Shown: piece after piece, positions 1-10,586 of the stretch
Layout of the letters: each line of letters begins with the position of its first letter
Position numbering within the stretch: position 1 is the first letter of the stretch
Assembly: GCA_043228905.1 (NCBI GenBank)
Contig: JBHGNT010000007.1
Coordinates: 6,572,001-6,636,000 of the forward strand
DNA length: 64,000 nucleotides
DNA from: Azolla caroliniana
Lineage: Eukaryota > Polypodiophyta
Direction of reading: 5' to 3'
The notes under the pieces: model-generated
Told to the model about the DNA's origin: nothing
The model's input: only the letters and a program-made list of their open reading frames with translations
Database searches by the model: none
Made by a program: the position numbers and the translations under genes

Positions 1-739
1 GACATACTGTGAAATTGCTACGTTTAAAATCCAAATCTACATATGATATATGCACATACATGCATTCAGCCAGATGCAAAATGAGCATCGATCAATCATA
101 CAAATAATAAAAAAGGAACTTACAAACCTGAAATGAAAGACAAGAATAATGACTTTCTATACCATACATGGAAAAGAAGATAGAGTGGGATATATTCCTT
201 AATTAAAATTTTGGAAGGTAATGCAAGTCCATACATTTTGTGTTGAATTAAAGCAACAGTGTGTCTAAGATTGTCCATCACATTGTTTGGAAGGTGAGGT
301 CTCTGCAATCACTGATGTCTGTTGTTTACTTTTTGACACATTTGAAGATTGAAGGGACTCCTTTTGGAGCTAGTTGCCTTTCTGTAATATGTACAGATCT
401 TCTGTCACTAATCCAGGCTTGGGTGTGGATGCTCTGGATCCATCATATTCATTGCATCCCTCTCCTTGTCTCGTTTTGGAGGGATCTTGGATCTTGATTT
501 ACTATCTCCATAATTGTCATGTGACCTATATTACTAGTGGAATTAAGACAATTCTCATTAAAGAGTTCACACAAGTATAATACCTTGGAACATAGGGATG
601 GTATATTATAAGGTCAATATTAATAAGGCATGCTTCCAAAATCATTTTAATTTCTAGGGTTAAGAGCCCACAATCGAGAAAGGCCAGTGTAATATTATAT
701 ATTATAATGTATGTTGGATACCTATGGTTTTCAATGCAG
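1..739. other. Non-coding sequence, probably an intron of the VAD1-like gene
   Basis: This AT-rich stretch lies upstream of the first recognisable exon of the VAD1-like gene, which opens at 740 after a clear acceptor (tgcag). I found no preceding GRAM-domain exon here. The short reading frames have no recognisable motif. It is most likely intron, because the exon at 740 starts in the middle of a codon. Confidence 0.55.
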
Positions 740-3700
740 GTCGTGCAAAGTACAAATTCGCATCATTCTGGAACAGAAATCATGCCTTACGAGGACTACA
801 ACGGGCAAACAAAAAGTTTGGAGATCTTCAAGAGCAAATAAAAAAGGCAAGGAAATTGAGTTGTAGATTTTGTGATCACTGTGGTTTAATCTTTGGAAAT
901 TCCTTGCATGCAAGTACCTGAGGACTTATTTGATGCAACTGTGATTACATCTCTGTATTATTCTTAAATATAGATATGTAACATTGACCCATCTGAAGTC
1001 TTTTAATCTATTCAATGAAACATCTATTGAGTTGGATTTGTCTAAGCCATGGACCTAAAAAAAACGCTTGATGTCCAGGTGCATGTGTTTGTTGCCTTGA
1101 CTTTTGTTTCGAGTCCTAAAACCTCTGATGGGTGACCTGTCAGCTATGAAAGAGAGTATTAGACAGTCAAACTTTTCTAATTTAGGACTTCAAAAAGAAA
1201 ATTCCAATTATAACCGTCCCATCATGTTTTTAGGAGTCAAGATGAAATAGTTGTAAGGTCTGGCATGTCATAGAATACAATTAATTCACACCAGAAAGAA
1301 AGAAGGAAGAAAGATATATTAACATCTTTTAAGAAGCCAAAATGGGCAATAAAACAAAACAAGAGATTACATCTTAAGTGTTGTCTCGTCTTTGAGAACA
1401 ACAAATCAAAATAAATAAATGTTAGTAAGTAAAAATAAAAGTAAATAAGATAAAAAGAGACTAAAGAATCTTGTTATCGGCACATTTAAGTTCTCAAGTT
1501 AAAGATATATTGTAAATTTTGTCTTCGAAGATATCTAGCATACGTCGATCCAGAATGGAGAGGTCTCCAAATCGAGGGAAGCACCTGTGATGGTGGGAGA
1601 TAATGCCCTTTATCTGTCGATGACAAGGGTGGCCAGAGACATCCTGATCTGTTGCCCTGATTATCATTTATCATCTACAACATATCCGGTTTCAATCGTC
1701 ATCTGTAAATAGATTAGCGTCATCTTCTATTTAGAGAGATGCTGGTTAGATGTCTTAAAACCCATTCTTCATTCTTGTGGTTGAGCCACACCCCAATCTT
1801 CTTGTTGTTGAGAAGGTACACTTTGGAAGGGGGTAAACTTTGGTTACAATAGTTTGTGTTTGAAACAGTAATTGTTTTTCACATATTATGCTGGGCCTGT
1901 TGTATTTTATGCCAACAGGGCCTTTATTTGACCAAACAGATTTTCTTGGAGATTTCAGGTTATATATTCAAGTGGTTCTTTTTCTAGTACATATTTTCTA
2001 GCATTAGGGAACTTACAACTTCTCTGCTAGGTTTTTCATTTTAAATCAAGTTTCTATTAACAGATTTCAGTGTTTTATATCACTTGTTTGAATACAACAT
2101 TGTGGCTTATTAGGCGTATCTTCTTTGTAGGAAAGAAAACAATCGGACCTCAGAGCTCATAGTAGTTCATGCAATGAGAATGGAACTGTTTTGGAAACGT
2201 TGAATGCAGCCTATGAATTGTCAAATACTGATGGAGAGAAAGGGCAACCATTCATCAAAGATGATGTCTTGGTTGAGATTTTGAAGGTGATGCTTTGGCA
2301 TTTTCACTCATGCATAAGAAATATATTCCAAAAGCATCAATTTCAATTAGTACTAAGCTACATTATTATATTACTGATGATGCATATGTATATTTTGCAC
2401 GTCACAGGATATATCACTACCATGTACAGCCGAGGAATTCTTCAAATGTTTCCTAAGTGACGGATCAAAATTTACTGCACAATATCGTGCCGAGCGTGGG
2501 GATTATGATTTGAAGGTTTGTATTATAAAGTTACAATGAAATTGGATTTTGAAGATTAATTATATATAGTTTTTAACACTACTACTGTTTGAAGTGATAA
2601 ATAAATTATAGATTATGTTTTGGGTAGTCTAAAATCTGTGGAACATAGGCCATAGCTCATAGTCGAATTCTTCTTGGGAGATGAGAGGGGAAGCATGCAC
2701 AATCCTACATATATCTAGGAGTAACATTCACAGGAGGCTACCTGTGCTTGACTTTTCTTGTGGATTTGGAGCCTTGATACCCGTAAAAGATGCATGTATT
2801 CAGTTCCAAGAATCACAAACTAAAATGTATTTGGGGACTGACCCCTTATAGGGCGTGTAAGTGGACAAATTCTGAGAGATCTTTAGTCTTGATGATCTCC
2901 TGCATGATAATGAGTCAAGCATTGGTGCTCCATGATATACTGGCCGAGTCATTACAAAACATTTGGTGAACATGGAGATAATTATTGTGGGTATGCTGAA
3001 ATGCAAGAATGATTCTGTTCACATGGCATTCCCAAATCCAATATAGCTTGGATTGGCCATGTCTGGACATGACTGAAGTGGAAAAAAACAGATTGACTTT
3101 AGTCAATATAGTGGAATTTGATAATGAAAGAAGATAGATGAGCTCCACAACAGCTCTTGGTAGAAAGATTGTTCACTTCAAGGTTCTCTTTTACACACGG
3201 TGTAAGATGGATTTATTATGAAGCCTTCTTATATTGATACACATCTATCTTATGCAGTCCATAGTGTGATTGTGTAGCTTAGGATCTCTTCACATCAGTT
3301 CGAAATTGAGATAGGAAGATATGCACACAATCAAAGGAAGAATGTGCAGCCCATGTTGTAGATGATATAAAGGCAGAAGTTTTAGTCCATTTAAGATCAG
3401 AATGCTGAAGGCTTACCTTATGAGATTCTTTAAAATCTTGGCCAGGTCTACGGCTTTAGCTATATATACTTTCATTTGTTGTTGTCCAAGAAAAGAGAGA
3501 CAGTAAAATAAACAGAACATAAGTTTTAGTTGCAGTGGCACGAGATACCTGCTTTTCTCTTAGAGCTACCATTTTTTTATGTTGCCAGTTGTATTGACAG
3601 ATAATGAAGGTTGGTGACAGTTACATTCTCATTTTTGTGGTAATTATGTTGTGTTATTCAATAGTACTAAGATACAAAATCAAATCACCACTACCAATGC

Positions 3701-5759
3701 ATAAGACACTGCGCAAGGATGCAATTATCACACTGGGGTGCTGATATGTAATATGTAGTGCACCACCAGATAACAAACAGACTTTCTTGGGTGCCAAAAG
3801 CCCAGGAATATGCAAAGAGAAGAACTGCCAGAATAATGAACCATATTCTGAGATGACTGTGCAAAAGAAACACATCCAAGGAGAACGTGAGTTTAAGGAA
3901 ATTGGATTCTCATAATCAACTGAAATTTTGGGGTCATGATCATGAACAATATGGTTATGAAGACCATGAAATTTCTAGACATGCTAAAATAGACCTGTGG
4001 GATAAATATCCATCAATTTCTGATGGCATACCTTGCCAATGAAATTTGAAATGGACAAGTGTTTGACAAGAAGAAACTCTTAGTTAAGATCTTTACTATT
4101 TACTATGACTTTCTTCTGCATCTGTGATTATACCTTCATGTTTGGTGAAACTCGATGTGGTAGGAATGGGTTGCCATTCATATTCTCTTTGATGAAGACA
4201 ATTCCTTAATATGTTGGGTCACCATAACATATGCATATTTATTAGGACATATGTTGTTATGTTGAACAAAGGGTGTTGCGAATCATGTACATGAATCTCT
4301 AAGGGATCACTATGCGTGCATAGGAACATTGCTAGATGTGTGATGTCCTAAAGGAGCATTAGAACTAGATATATGTCATTTGCCTAAGGCCGTCCTTTAT
4401 TGAGTTGTTTCTCATGCTGGGAAAATTCCTTGGATGTGGATTTTGTTCGAGAATTTTCTGGTAGACTGATTGGTTCATATGTTGGAAATAATGATTAATG
4501 CTGTTACTTGTAATCTAGATGCACAAGCGTCTCGAAGCTGTTGGAATTTAGAGTCTGAAGACCTTGTTCTTTTTGTTTTTTGGTTTAATATATGAATGTT
4601 TGGGCAGTGGGGTACTCTGGTGAATTCATGTTTATGGGATAATCCAAGGTGCTGTTCTGACCTTATGTGTGGGAGTTGTTACCTAGCTAAATATTGTGAT
4701 GGGTAGATTGGTTTTCAGAGATCTGTTTTGTATTTTCTCAAATAACATCCAATTAATGGATTGTATGCCTGTTTCGTAAAATTCAGGTTGAACAATGGCA
4801 TACTGCAGATCAGTACAGTGGACTACTTCGTAAAATTTCTCTGAGATCCCTCTGTTCAAATCCAATGTGCCCACCAGATACTGCTCTTACAGAGCTCCAG
4901 CATGCAGTTTTCTTGAACAGACGAAAAACCTTGGTGAGCAGAGTCTCCATTACTTAATTGGAGTGAACTATGACCATAAAATAACTTATCTATTTGTATA
5001 CTATAGATTCTTGAAACAGTTCAACAAGCTCATGATGTTCCATTCGGATCATATTTTGAGGTATGCAAGCACCTCAAAAAAACTTAATGTCTGGTTCTAC
5101 TCTTCTTAATAGCACTCCATTCTCAAACAGATTCATGGAAAATGGACTTTCAACACAGTAGCTGACACATGTAAACTGGACGTGAGAGTAGGTAAGTGCA
5201 TATGCATTTGTGATCGGCTTATCTTTCTAGCATAGAACCTGGGAAAGCTCAAGATTTGAATAAACTATAAGCACCTCTCTCAATCCGATAGTACATTTTA
5301 GGAAACCTGTTGTACATAGCGCTAGCAAGAGTTCTGATAATTCCTTTTTTATTTCGTGTTTCACTGTTTACCTCTGCTAATACAAGAGTAACTGACTTGA
5401 CTTGTGGGAGCAGGAACACACTTCAATAAATGGTTACCCATGCAGGCAAAAATAAAAGCGGGGGCTATTGTTGAGGTGGGTAGTTTTCCCATTCAGATTG
5501 CTAATGGAAATCTACAGGACTAGAGAGTAATACTAATCAATATACACGGTTGCTACAGTGCAAAAATGATGCAGAGCTAATCATTAGGGTTGCAAAAGAA
5601 GAGCTGCTGAAGAGGTGTGAGAACACTAGTAATTGTACTTTGGTGCAATCAAATGATAGAAGTGAAAGCCAGCAGACTGAAAAGAAAAACCAGAATTCTT
5701 GCCTGGAGACATCCGCATCTGTATCATCATCAGCAGCAGGGGACACAAATAAGAATTAA
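740..5759 (+). CDS. VAD1-like: GRAM/VASt-domain protein, VAD1-like (3' part, 8 exons)
   Basis: Exons seen: 740-846, 2131-2286, 2408-2515, 4787-4933, 5007-5060, 5131-5191, 5414-5475 and 5559-5759 (TAA at 5757). All join in frame, giving about 297 C-terminal residues; the 5' part lies left of the window. The first exon carries the end of the GRAM region ([18 protein letters not shown]). Exon 2 has the linker LRAHSSS. Exons 3-7 carry the VASt domain, with [47 protein letters not shown] and [19 protein letters not shown]. The tail is Ser/Gln-rich with no obvious membrane segment. In Arabidopsis, VAD1 is a membrane-associated negative regulator of cell death, and VASt domains are StART-like lipid/sterol-binding folds; the role here is inferred from that. 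The first intron needs a GC donor. Introns 847-2130 and 2516-4786 hold LINE debris. A related GRAM-VASt paralogue is possible. Confidence 0.85.
847..2130 (+). other. GC-AG intron of the VAD1-like gene
   Basis: The donor reads AAAAAG|GCAAGG and the acceptor TTTGTAG|GAAAG. Splicing here joins Lys-Lys to Glu-Arg-Lys without a frame change, giving [15 protein letters not shown], which fits the conserved linker of VAD1-like proteins. No GT donor in the right phase exists nearby: the nearest GT, at 860, would break the frame. GC-AG introns are a known minority class and favour exactly an AAG|GCAAG-type donor. Confidence 0.75.
1486..1690 (-). repeat. RTE-like LINE 3'-end fragment in a VAD1-like intron
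   Basis: About 80 bp here (around 1555-1640) closely resembles 41843-41915, in the same orientation. That second site lies at the 3' end of the larger LINE relic at 41840-45500. The minus strand reads a short peptide including [18 protein letters not shown] read this as a 5'-truncated LINE copy. The boundaries are approximate. Confidence 0.55.
2870..3160 (+). repeat. RTE-like LINE fragment in a VAD1-like intron
   Basis: The plus strand at 2990-3110 matches the minus strand at about 42480-42620, inside the larger LINE relic. Shared blocks include GGTATGCTGAAATGCAA, CACATGGCATT and AATATAGCTTGGATTG, in the same order. It is therefore a fragment of the same family in the opposite orientation to the copy at 1486-1690. 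It carries no usable reading frame. Confidence 0.55.
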
Positions 5760-7080
5760 ACGGAATGAAACCATAGAGGACTTTATGGGCTCCTGTTGAT
5801 GCGAAGTTCTCTCCATGTATTGTCTTTTTGTAACTAAATCATAGAGAATATGGGCATATTTTCACATAGAATTCTCTCCATATATTTTTTTAATACAAAA
5901 ACTGTGAATATCACCTACTGCTATTTTGACTACTGGCGGTATTATTATCTGGAATTTATTAATAACATAAAACATATGTTATATTGTAAATCAAATCTAT
6001 TATTCTGTATGTATGAGATATTCTCTTCCCTTCTTTCTGCTTCATTCAGGTACCTTCCCCCATGTCTGATTGGGCTTCATGTAATTCCAGTCATGAAGTT
6101 TAAAACCATCTTCCCATCACAACCAACAAAGATTTGGCCAACTCATCTTCAAAGAATCAGAAACGACAGTGATTTGGAGGAATTAGCTTTGGATTTCAGA
6201 GAAAGACATCGTCATGAAAGACACTGATAAAATTTCCAATCAGCATTTGATTGTTGGGAAGCGATACTAGGTCATAAATACGTTTTTCATGACTGGATTT
6301 GCTTCGCTGGAAAGAGTTTTGTTATTTCTTATGGATATTGGAAAACTTTATTGTGATGAAGACTATCACAGCTTTCACGAATCTAATAGCTTTTGTATTT
6401 AGTGGGTATCATATTGCATTTAGTTGCAAGTATAAGCTCACGATTGGTATTAGCAAGAAGCATTTAGTTATGTGCAGTTGGATGGAACTCTCAAATAAGA
6501 AAAGATAAATGGAGAATCAATTATCAAGCTGGATGATATGACAATGAGGGTAACGAGAATTGTATGGTTTGGATGTGTACAATCTATTGTAACAAAAGAG
6601 TTTTCAATAATTTGTATTGTCGATCCACCTTATCGTCAAGTATATTTTGATTTTGAAGCTCGTATTACTTTGATACAAATGCTTCGATTTGGAAATTCAA
6701 TGGGACATGTTTTTACAAGAATATGATCAGTCAAAAAAGGATATTAAATTCCATCGGTGGCTTCCAAGTTTATTAATTCAAAATTATGAGGTGTCCAATC
6801 TGGTTTAGTCAAAAGATTTTGAAAATATGGAATCAGAAATTGTTCTTTATAATGTTAAGGACTTATTAGTTTTGATCCTTGTGGTATACGAAGGTTATAT
6901 GTATCCTCTCATGGGCATTGGTCTTTGATCAACTATGAACAAAATGATAAATGAAGAATTATGTTTAATTTTAATTACTAAGGTTATAGGTGATGAAAAG
7001 GAGGAGAAATAAAGCTTTATGACTATCTTTTAATAGGCCTAAATGACCTATAAGAGATAGTTTCTAGTATCGTCTTCAAA
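5760..7080. other. 3' flank of the VAD1-like gene; no gene recognised
   Basis: The part just after the stop codon at 5757 is presumably 3' UTR. Short frames at 5850-6227 and 6538-6726 do not resemble a known domain, and the surrounding DNA is AT-rich with many stops. I see no supported gene between the VAD1-like stop and the dispersed repeat that starts near 7081. Confidence 0.5.
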
Positions 7081-7630
7081 GGTTGAATATGACTTATGAG
7101 ACCAAAAATATTACCAATGAGTGGCGACTCTCAATGTTCAAAACTTTATTGATGATTGTTGTAATAGAGAGCGCACATTGTCATTGTGAGAGGAATTCAT
7201 GAAAGGATTGGGTTTTGTCGAAGATGTGCTGGAAGCATGGTAGAGTATGATAAAAAAAAAGAGCATTGTATCAAAGTGTGACACTTAGAGCCTCACTTGT
7301 TTAGGATAAAGTATGCATAGTCAACCACTCTCATCACTTGTGCCCCAACCCCTAGCTCACATCACAATTATGGAAGCAATGGTTTGTAGGGCAGACAATA
7401 GGATGGGCTCTAGCATGTATCAATGTGTATGGTTCCCCATTTAATGAAGAATATGGTTTTGTAGTTAGGTGTAATATGTGTAGTACAATGTGTGAAGTGT
7501 GAGCCTCTACATTTGTCTCATGTCATGATTCATTGGTGTTGCAAAAAGGCCTCATTTGCAGAGGAATCTATTGATGCATCATGAAGCGTGTAGCATCCCA
7601 CCTACCAAACCATTTTTTTATATCTTGCAT
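7081..7630 (-). repeat. Unrecognised dispersed repeat, copy 1
   Basis: This stretch resembles 45880-46510 over several hundred bases in the same orientation. Shared landmarks include a block around CAAGGATTGGG/AAAGGATTGGG, the string GAATCTATTGATGCAT, and a final CCAAACCATTTTT. On the minus strand both copies can be read as diverged versions of one protein, but this copy has several stops. I do not recognise the protein. The copy is cut on its left-hand (plus-strand) right side by the gypsy fragment that follows. Confidence 0.55.
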
Positions 7631-7634
7631 CCAA

Positions 7635-9337
7635 TCGGAACACAATTTTTTATTTTTATGCATTCGAATGGCATTACTACATCAAGCCCATATGTGAGTC
7701 GGAATGGTGTCAACTGGATACTTGTTTTGTAACTTGTGCGGTAGGTCCACATGGCACTTTGGACTTTCATATCCCAGTCCGTCTGGTTCTCATCGACGAT
7801 CTTTTTCAAGATATTCTGCAGTGTTTTGTTCCTCGATTCTGCTAGCCTGTTTGCCTGAATGTAGTAATGTTACAAGCATGACCATATCCCGTGGTAAGTT
7901 TTATTGTAGTATTCTCTACATGTGTATAGAATGCTACAGTAAAGGGTTAAACGAGAGTGTAAAGAATACTACAGTAAAACTTACCATGGGATATGGTCAT
8001 GCCTGTAACAAGGGGTGCTCCTCTTGTGTATGACCGTGTAGTAAGTTGTCAGTTCTTGCACCACTTTGTTAATAAAATGACCCCCTTGGTCGCTAATTAG
8101 CTCTATCGGACATCCGAATCGGCACCAGATATTTTCATATAAAAACTTAGTCGTCGATGCCATCGTGTTGTCTCGTAAGGCCTTTGCCTCGACCCATTTT
8201 ATACAATAGTCCGTAGTGACCAAAATGTAGTGATGCCCAGTTCGTGTTGCCGTTGGTTTGAACAGTCCGATGAAATCAAGTCCCCATTTTTGAAAAGGTT
8301 CCAAAGGTAGGACTAGTGATGAGACATACGGGCTTGTTCGGAAGGTTGCCCAATTCTCTGGCAAATGTCGCATAATCGGAAATACGTAATTGTGTCCATC
8401 TGGGTTGTTAGCCACCACAACCTGCTTTGCCATATCTTCCAAGCTGTCGTTTCTCTTGCGTAATGCCCTCCAGCTATGCAATAGAGTGCCTCTCATAAGA
8501 TCGCCGGTGTCTCGTCACTACGGATGCATCGTCGCCAAATGCCATCACGGCCTTTATGATAAAGCATTTCATGGAGCAGGCAAAACTTTTGTCTTCTTAC
8601 TGCCAACCATATCTTTTCATCCGTGCGCGTCTGCGTCGGAGGCAACCCGTGGTTAGGAAGCATATCAGTCCGTGAGCCATTTGTCGTCCTGAGACACCTC
8701 CTCAGTGTTGACATCAATCGCCGAAACCCGTAACACCTGTCCATCTGAAAAGTCGTCGTAGATGTCATCGACTAATTCCCTCGACTTGAGTTGACTTAAA
8801 TAGTCGGCGATGGCATGTTGGGCCTCGGGTTTATGCTAGATGTCGACTTCGAATTCCTAGAGTAGTAGCATCAATCTAGCCAATTTTCCGGTCAAAGATT
8901 GTTTGGAGACCAGGTATACTAGCGTTGCGTGGTCTACGTGAAAAACAAATTCACGGCTGAGTAGGTAGTGTCAAAAATTATTTACACTATAGATCATACC
9001 TAGTGCTTCTCGTTTGGTTATCGAATAGTTGCGCTCAGTGACCGAGAGCTTGTGGCTCGTATAATAGACTACTCAATACCAATTCAGCTTTGTTAACTGC
9101 ATTAGTGCACTACTGATGGCTATGTCAAACACGTCGACAAAAACATGAAATGGTTGTGTCTAGTCTAGGGGTTGGACAATAGGTGTCTCTGTCAACATTA
9201 TCTTCAAGGCTTTGTAGGCCTCCTCTTCGTTCTCCGTCCATTGAAATGGCATCCGATGAAGCGTTGCATGTAATGGTGTGGTGAAGTCGGCATGATGCCG
9301 CAACATCTGACTGTGCCATCTTATCTGCCCTAAGAAT
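7635..9337 (-). mobile_element. Ty3/gypsy pol fragment (RT end, RNase H, integrase)
   Basis: Read on the minus strand from 9337 down, the order is: end of reverse transcriptase (FLGQIRWHSQMLRHHADFT), RNase H (region 9160-8780, frameshifted), integrase zinc-binding part (about 8768-8493), then integrase core (8496-7980). The core shows WGLDFIG, HHYILVTTDYCIKWVEAKAL and ISDQGGHF. After an inserted foldback it continues to 7640 with WAYRTSYKTS-type sequence (seen as TYRTSYKTSIQLTPF). There are no LTRs, gag or protease. The right end is cut by the copia-A LTR at 9338 and the left end by repeat copy 1. Stops and frameshifts make it non-functional. Confidence 0.85.
7868..8010. mobile_element. 143-bp foldback (MITE-like) inserted in the gypsy integrase
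   Basis: Arms 7868-7920 and 7958-8010 are inverted copies of 53 nt with four mismatches and a 37-nt loop; the ends are TGTTACA and TGTAACA. The integrase codons for STP-Y on one side and Y-I-Q-A-N on the other would meet if this block were removed, so it is an insertion. A target duplication is not clear: at most 1-2 bp of A. No coding capacity. Confidence 0.75.
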
Positions 9338-9541
9338 TGTTGGGACATCGGTCCCTCCGGATGGGATCCAGTGAGAACCGGAAGAGAAGACATATTTCCG
9401 AATATGTTTTGAGTAAGCCTATTGAGGCTATATTTGTAAATAGCCCTAAGTTCATATAAGTATAAATATGACTTAGGGCAAACACTTTAGGGTGTACATT
9501 GATGTTGTAGCCATATTGTTGTATGTGTATAACTATTGACA

Positions 9542-9625
<84 letters not shown>

Positions 9626-9912
9626 CAGAGCGATACTCTGTTGTAACTGCTGGCTGGCGAAGATACAGAGCTCGAGGTCATTGCCTCGGAGTCTCTGTTT
9701 GTACCTCTCTTATATAATGATAATTTGGAGTCTGTGGGCTCTCGTGGTTTTTCCCTATTAGGGTTTTCCACGTAAACATCTTGTGTCCTCTCTATCTACT
9801 CGTGTGTGTACGTGTGTTCACTCCCTACTTTCCATTACTGTGTTTGATTCTCGTTGGAAGTGTTCAAGACTCGGTAACTGTGGTCGAGCTATATTTCGCG
9901 CTATTCTCTTCA
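9338..9912 (+). mobile_element. Copia-A 5' LTR (575 bp)
   Basis: It begins TGTTGGGACATCGGTCCCTC and ends TTCTCTTCA. A TGGTATCAGAGC primer-binding site follows three bases later, at 9916-9927. It is the same LTR family as 21729-22369, 26397-27021, 61098-61820 and 62583-63200. It contains a long GA tract (about 9546-9622) and the usual family block GGGTTTTCCACGT near 9760. It is the 5' LTR of the deletion derivative that follows. Confidence 0.88.
9546..9622. repeat. (GA)n microsatellite in the LTR
   Basis: About 38 perfect AG/GA dinucleotides lie in the LTR, just downstream of the region matching the TATA-like GTATAAAT. Other family LTRs carry a much shorter tract here. Arg-Glu and Leu-Ser 'proteins' read across it are artefacts. 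Confidence 0.95.
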
Positions 9913-9915
9913 ATC

Positions 9916-9927
9916 TGGTATCAGAGC
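9916..9927 (+). promoter_or_regulatory. Primer-binding site (tRNA-Met type)
   Basis: TGGTATCAGAGC is complementary to the 3' end of plant initiator tRNA-Met, the standard primer of many plant copia elements. It lies three bases after the LTR end. Confidence 0.85.
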
Positions 9928-9941
9928 GAACAACACAGGAA

Positions 9942-10586
9942 ATGGAAGAATCGTTCGGTGACATGTTCAAGCTCACCGGCTCCAACTACTCAGTGTGGAA
10001 GTTGAAGATGAGGGATATGTTGGTGGTCAAAGATCTTTGGTTGCCGGTTCAGTTTGGGGACAAGAGACCGGATAAGATTGACGCCATAGTGTGGGATTGC
10101 CATGCAGGACGAGATGGATTCCCTGCATGAGAACCACACATATGAACTGACAGAGTTGCCGAAAGGGAAGAGAGCACTCTGGAACAAGTGGGTGTACAAG
10201 CTGAAACCTAGAGACGCCTGAAATCCACCAAGGTACAAAGCCTGGATCGTGGTGAAGGGCTTCCAACAGAAGAAAGGAGTGGACTTCGATGAGATCTTTG
10301 CCCCGATAGTAAAGATGACATCTATCTAGACGATATTGAGCATAGCGACAAGCATGGACCTCGAGGTAGAGCAATTGGACGTCAAGACGACATTCCTACA
10401 TGGTGACCTTGAAGAAGAGATCTACATGCATCAACCAGAAGGATTTGAAAATAAAGGGAAGGAGCACCTGGTGTGCCGGTTGAAGAAGAGCTTATACGGA
10501 CTGAAGCAAGCTCCCCGGCAATGGTACTGGAAGTTCGACTCCTTCATGACCGACCAAGGGTACCACAAAACGCAAGCCGATCACTG
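9942..10586 (+). pseudogene. Copia-A gag-pol deletion derivative
   Basis: The frame starts with ATG at 9942 and the family gag N-terminus (FKLTGSNYSVWKLKMRDML). Near 10097 it jumps straight into reverse transcriptase (MQDEMDSLHENHTYELTELP), skipping gag C-terminus, protease and integrase. Compared with the copia-A copy at 21729-27021, the skipped part corresponds roughly to 22555-24870. RT continues with LDVKTTFLHGDLEEEIYM and KSLYGLKQAPRQWYWKF, then stops at 10586, where reversed copia-2 sequence begins. Stops interrupt the frame, and no 3' LTR is present. Confidence 0.8.

Noticed and set aside
847-921. Read-through extension of the exon at 740
   Set aside because: It adds unrelated residues ending in a stop and would lose the conserved LRAHSSS linker that follows the GC-AG intron.
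5850-6227. Extra C-terminal exon of the VAD1-like gene
   Set aside because: The last exon already ends in a stop at 5757 after the VASt domain, and the frame here has no recognisable motif.
6538-7010. Possible organellar DNA insertion (ribosomal-protein-like stretch)
   Set aside because: Comparison from memory with plastid and mitochondrial ribosomal proteins gave no convincing match.
9523-9771. Arg-Glu and Leu-Ser repeat 'proteins' on both strands
   Set aside because: They are read-throughs of the GA microsatellite in the copia-A LTR.
9916-9927. tRNA gene
   Set aside because: This and the similar sites are only 12-base primer-binding sites beside LTRs; no cloverleaf is present.
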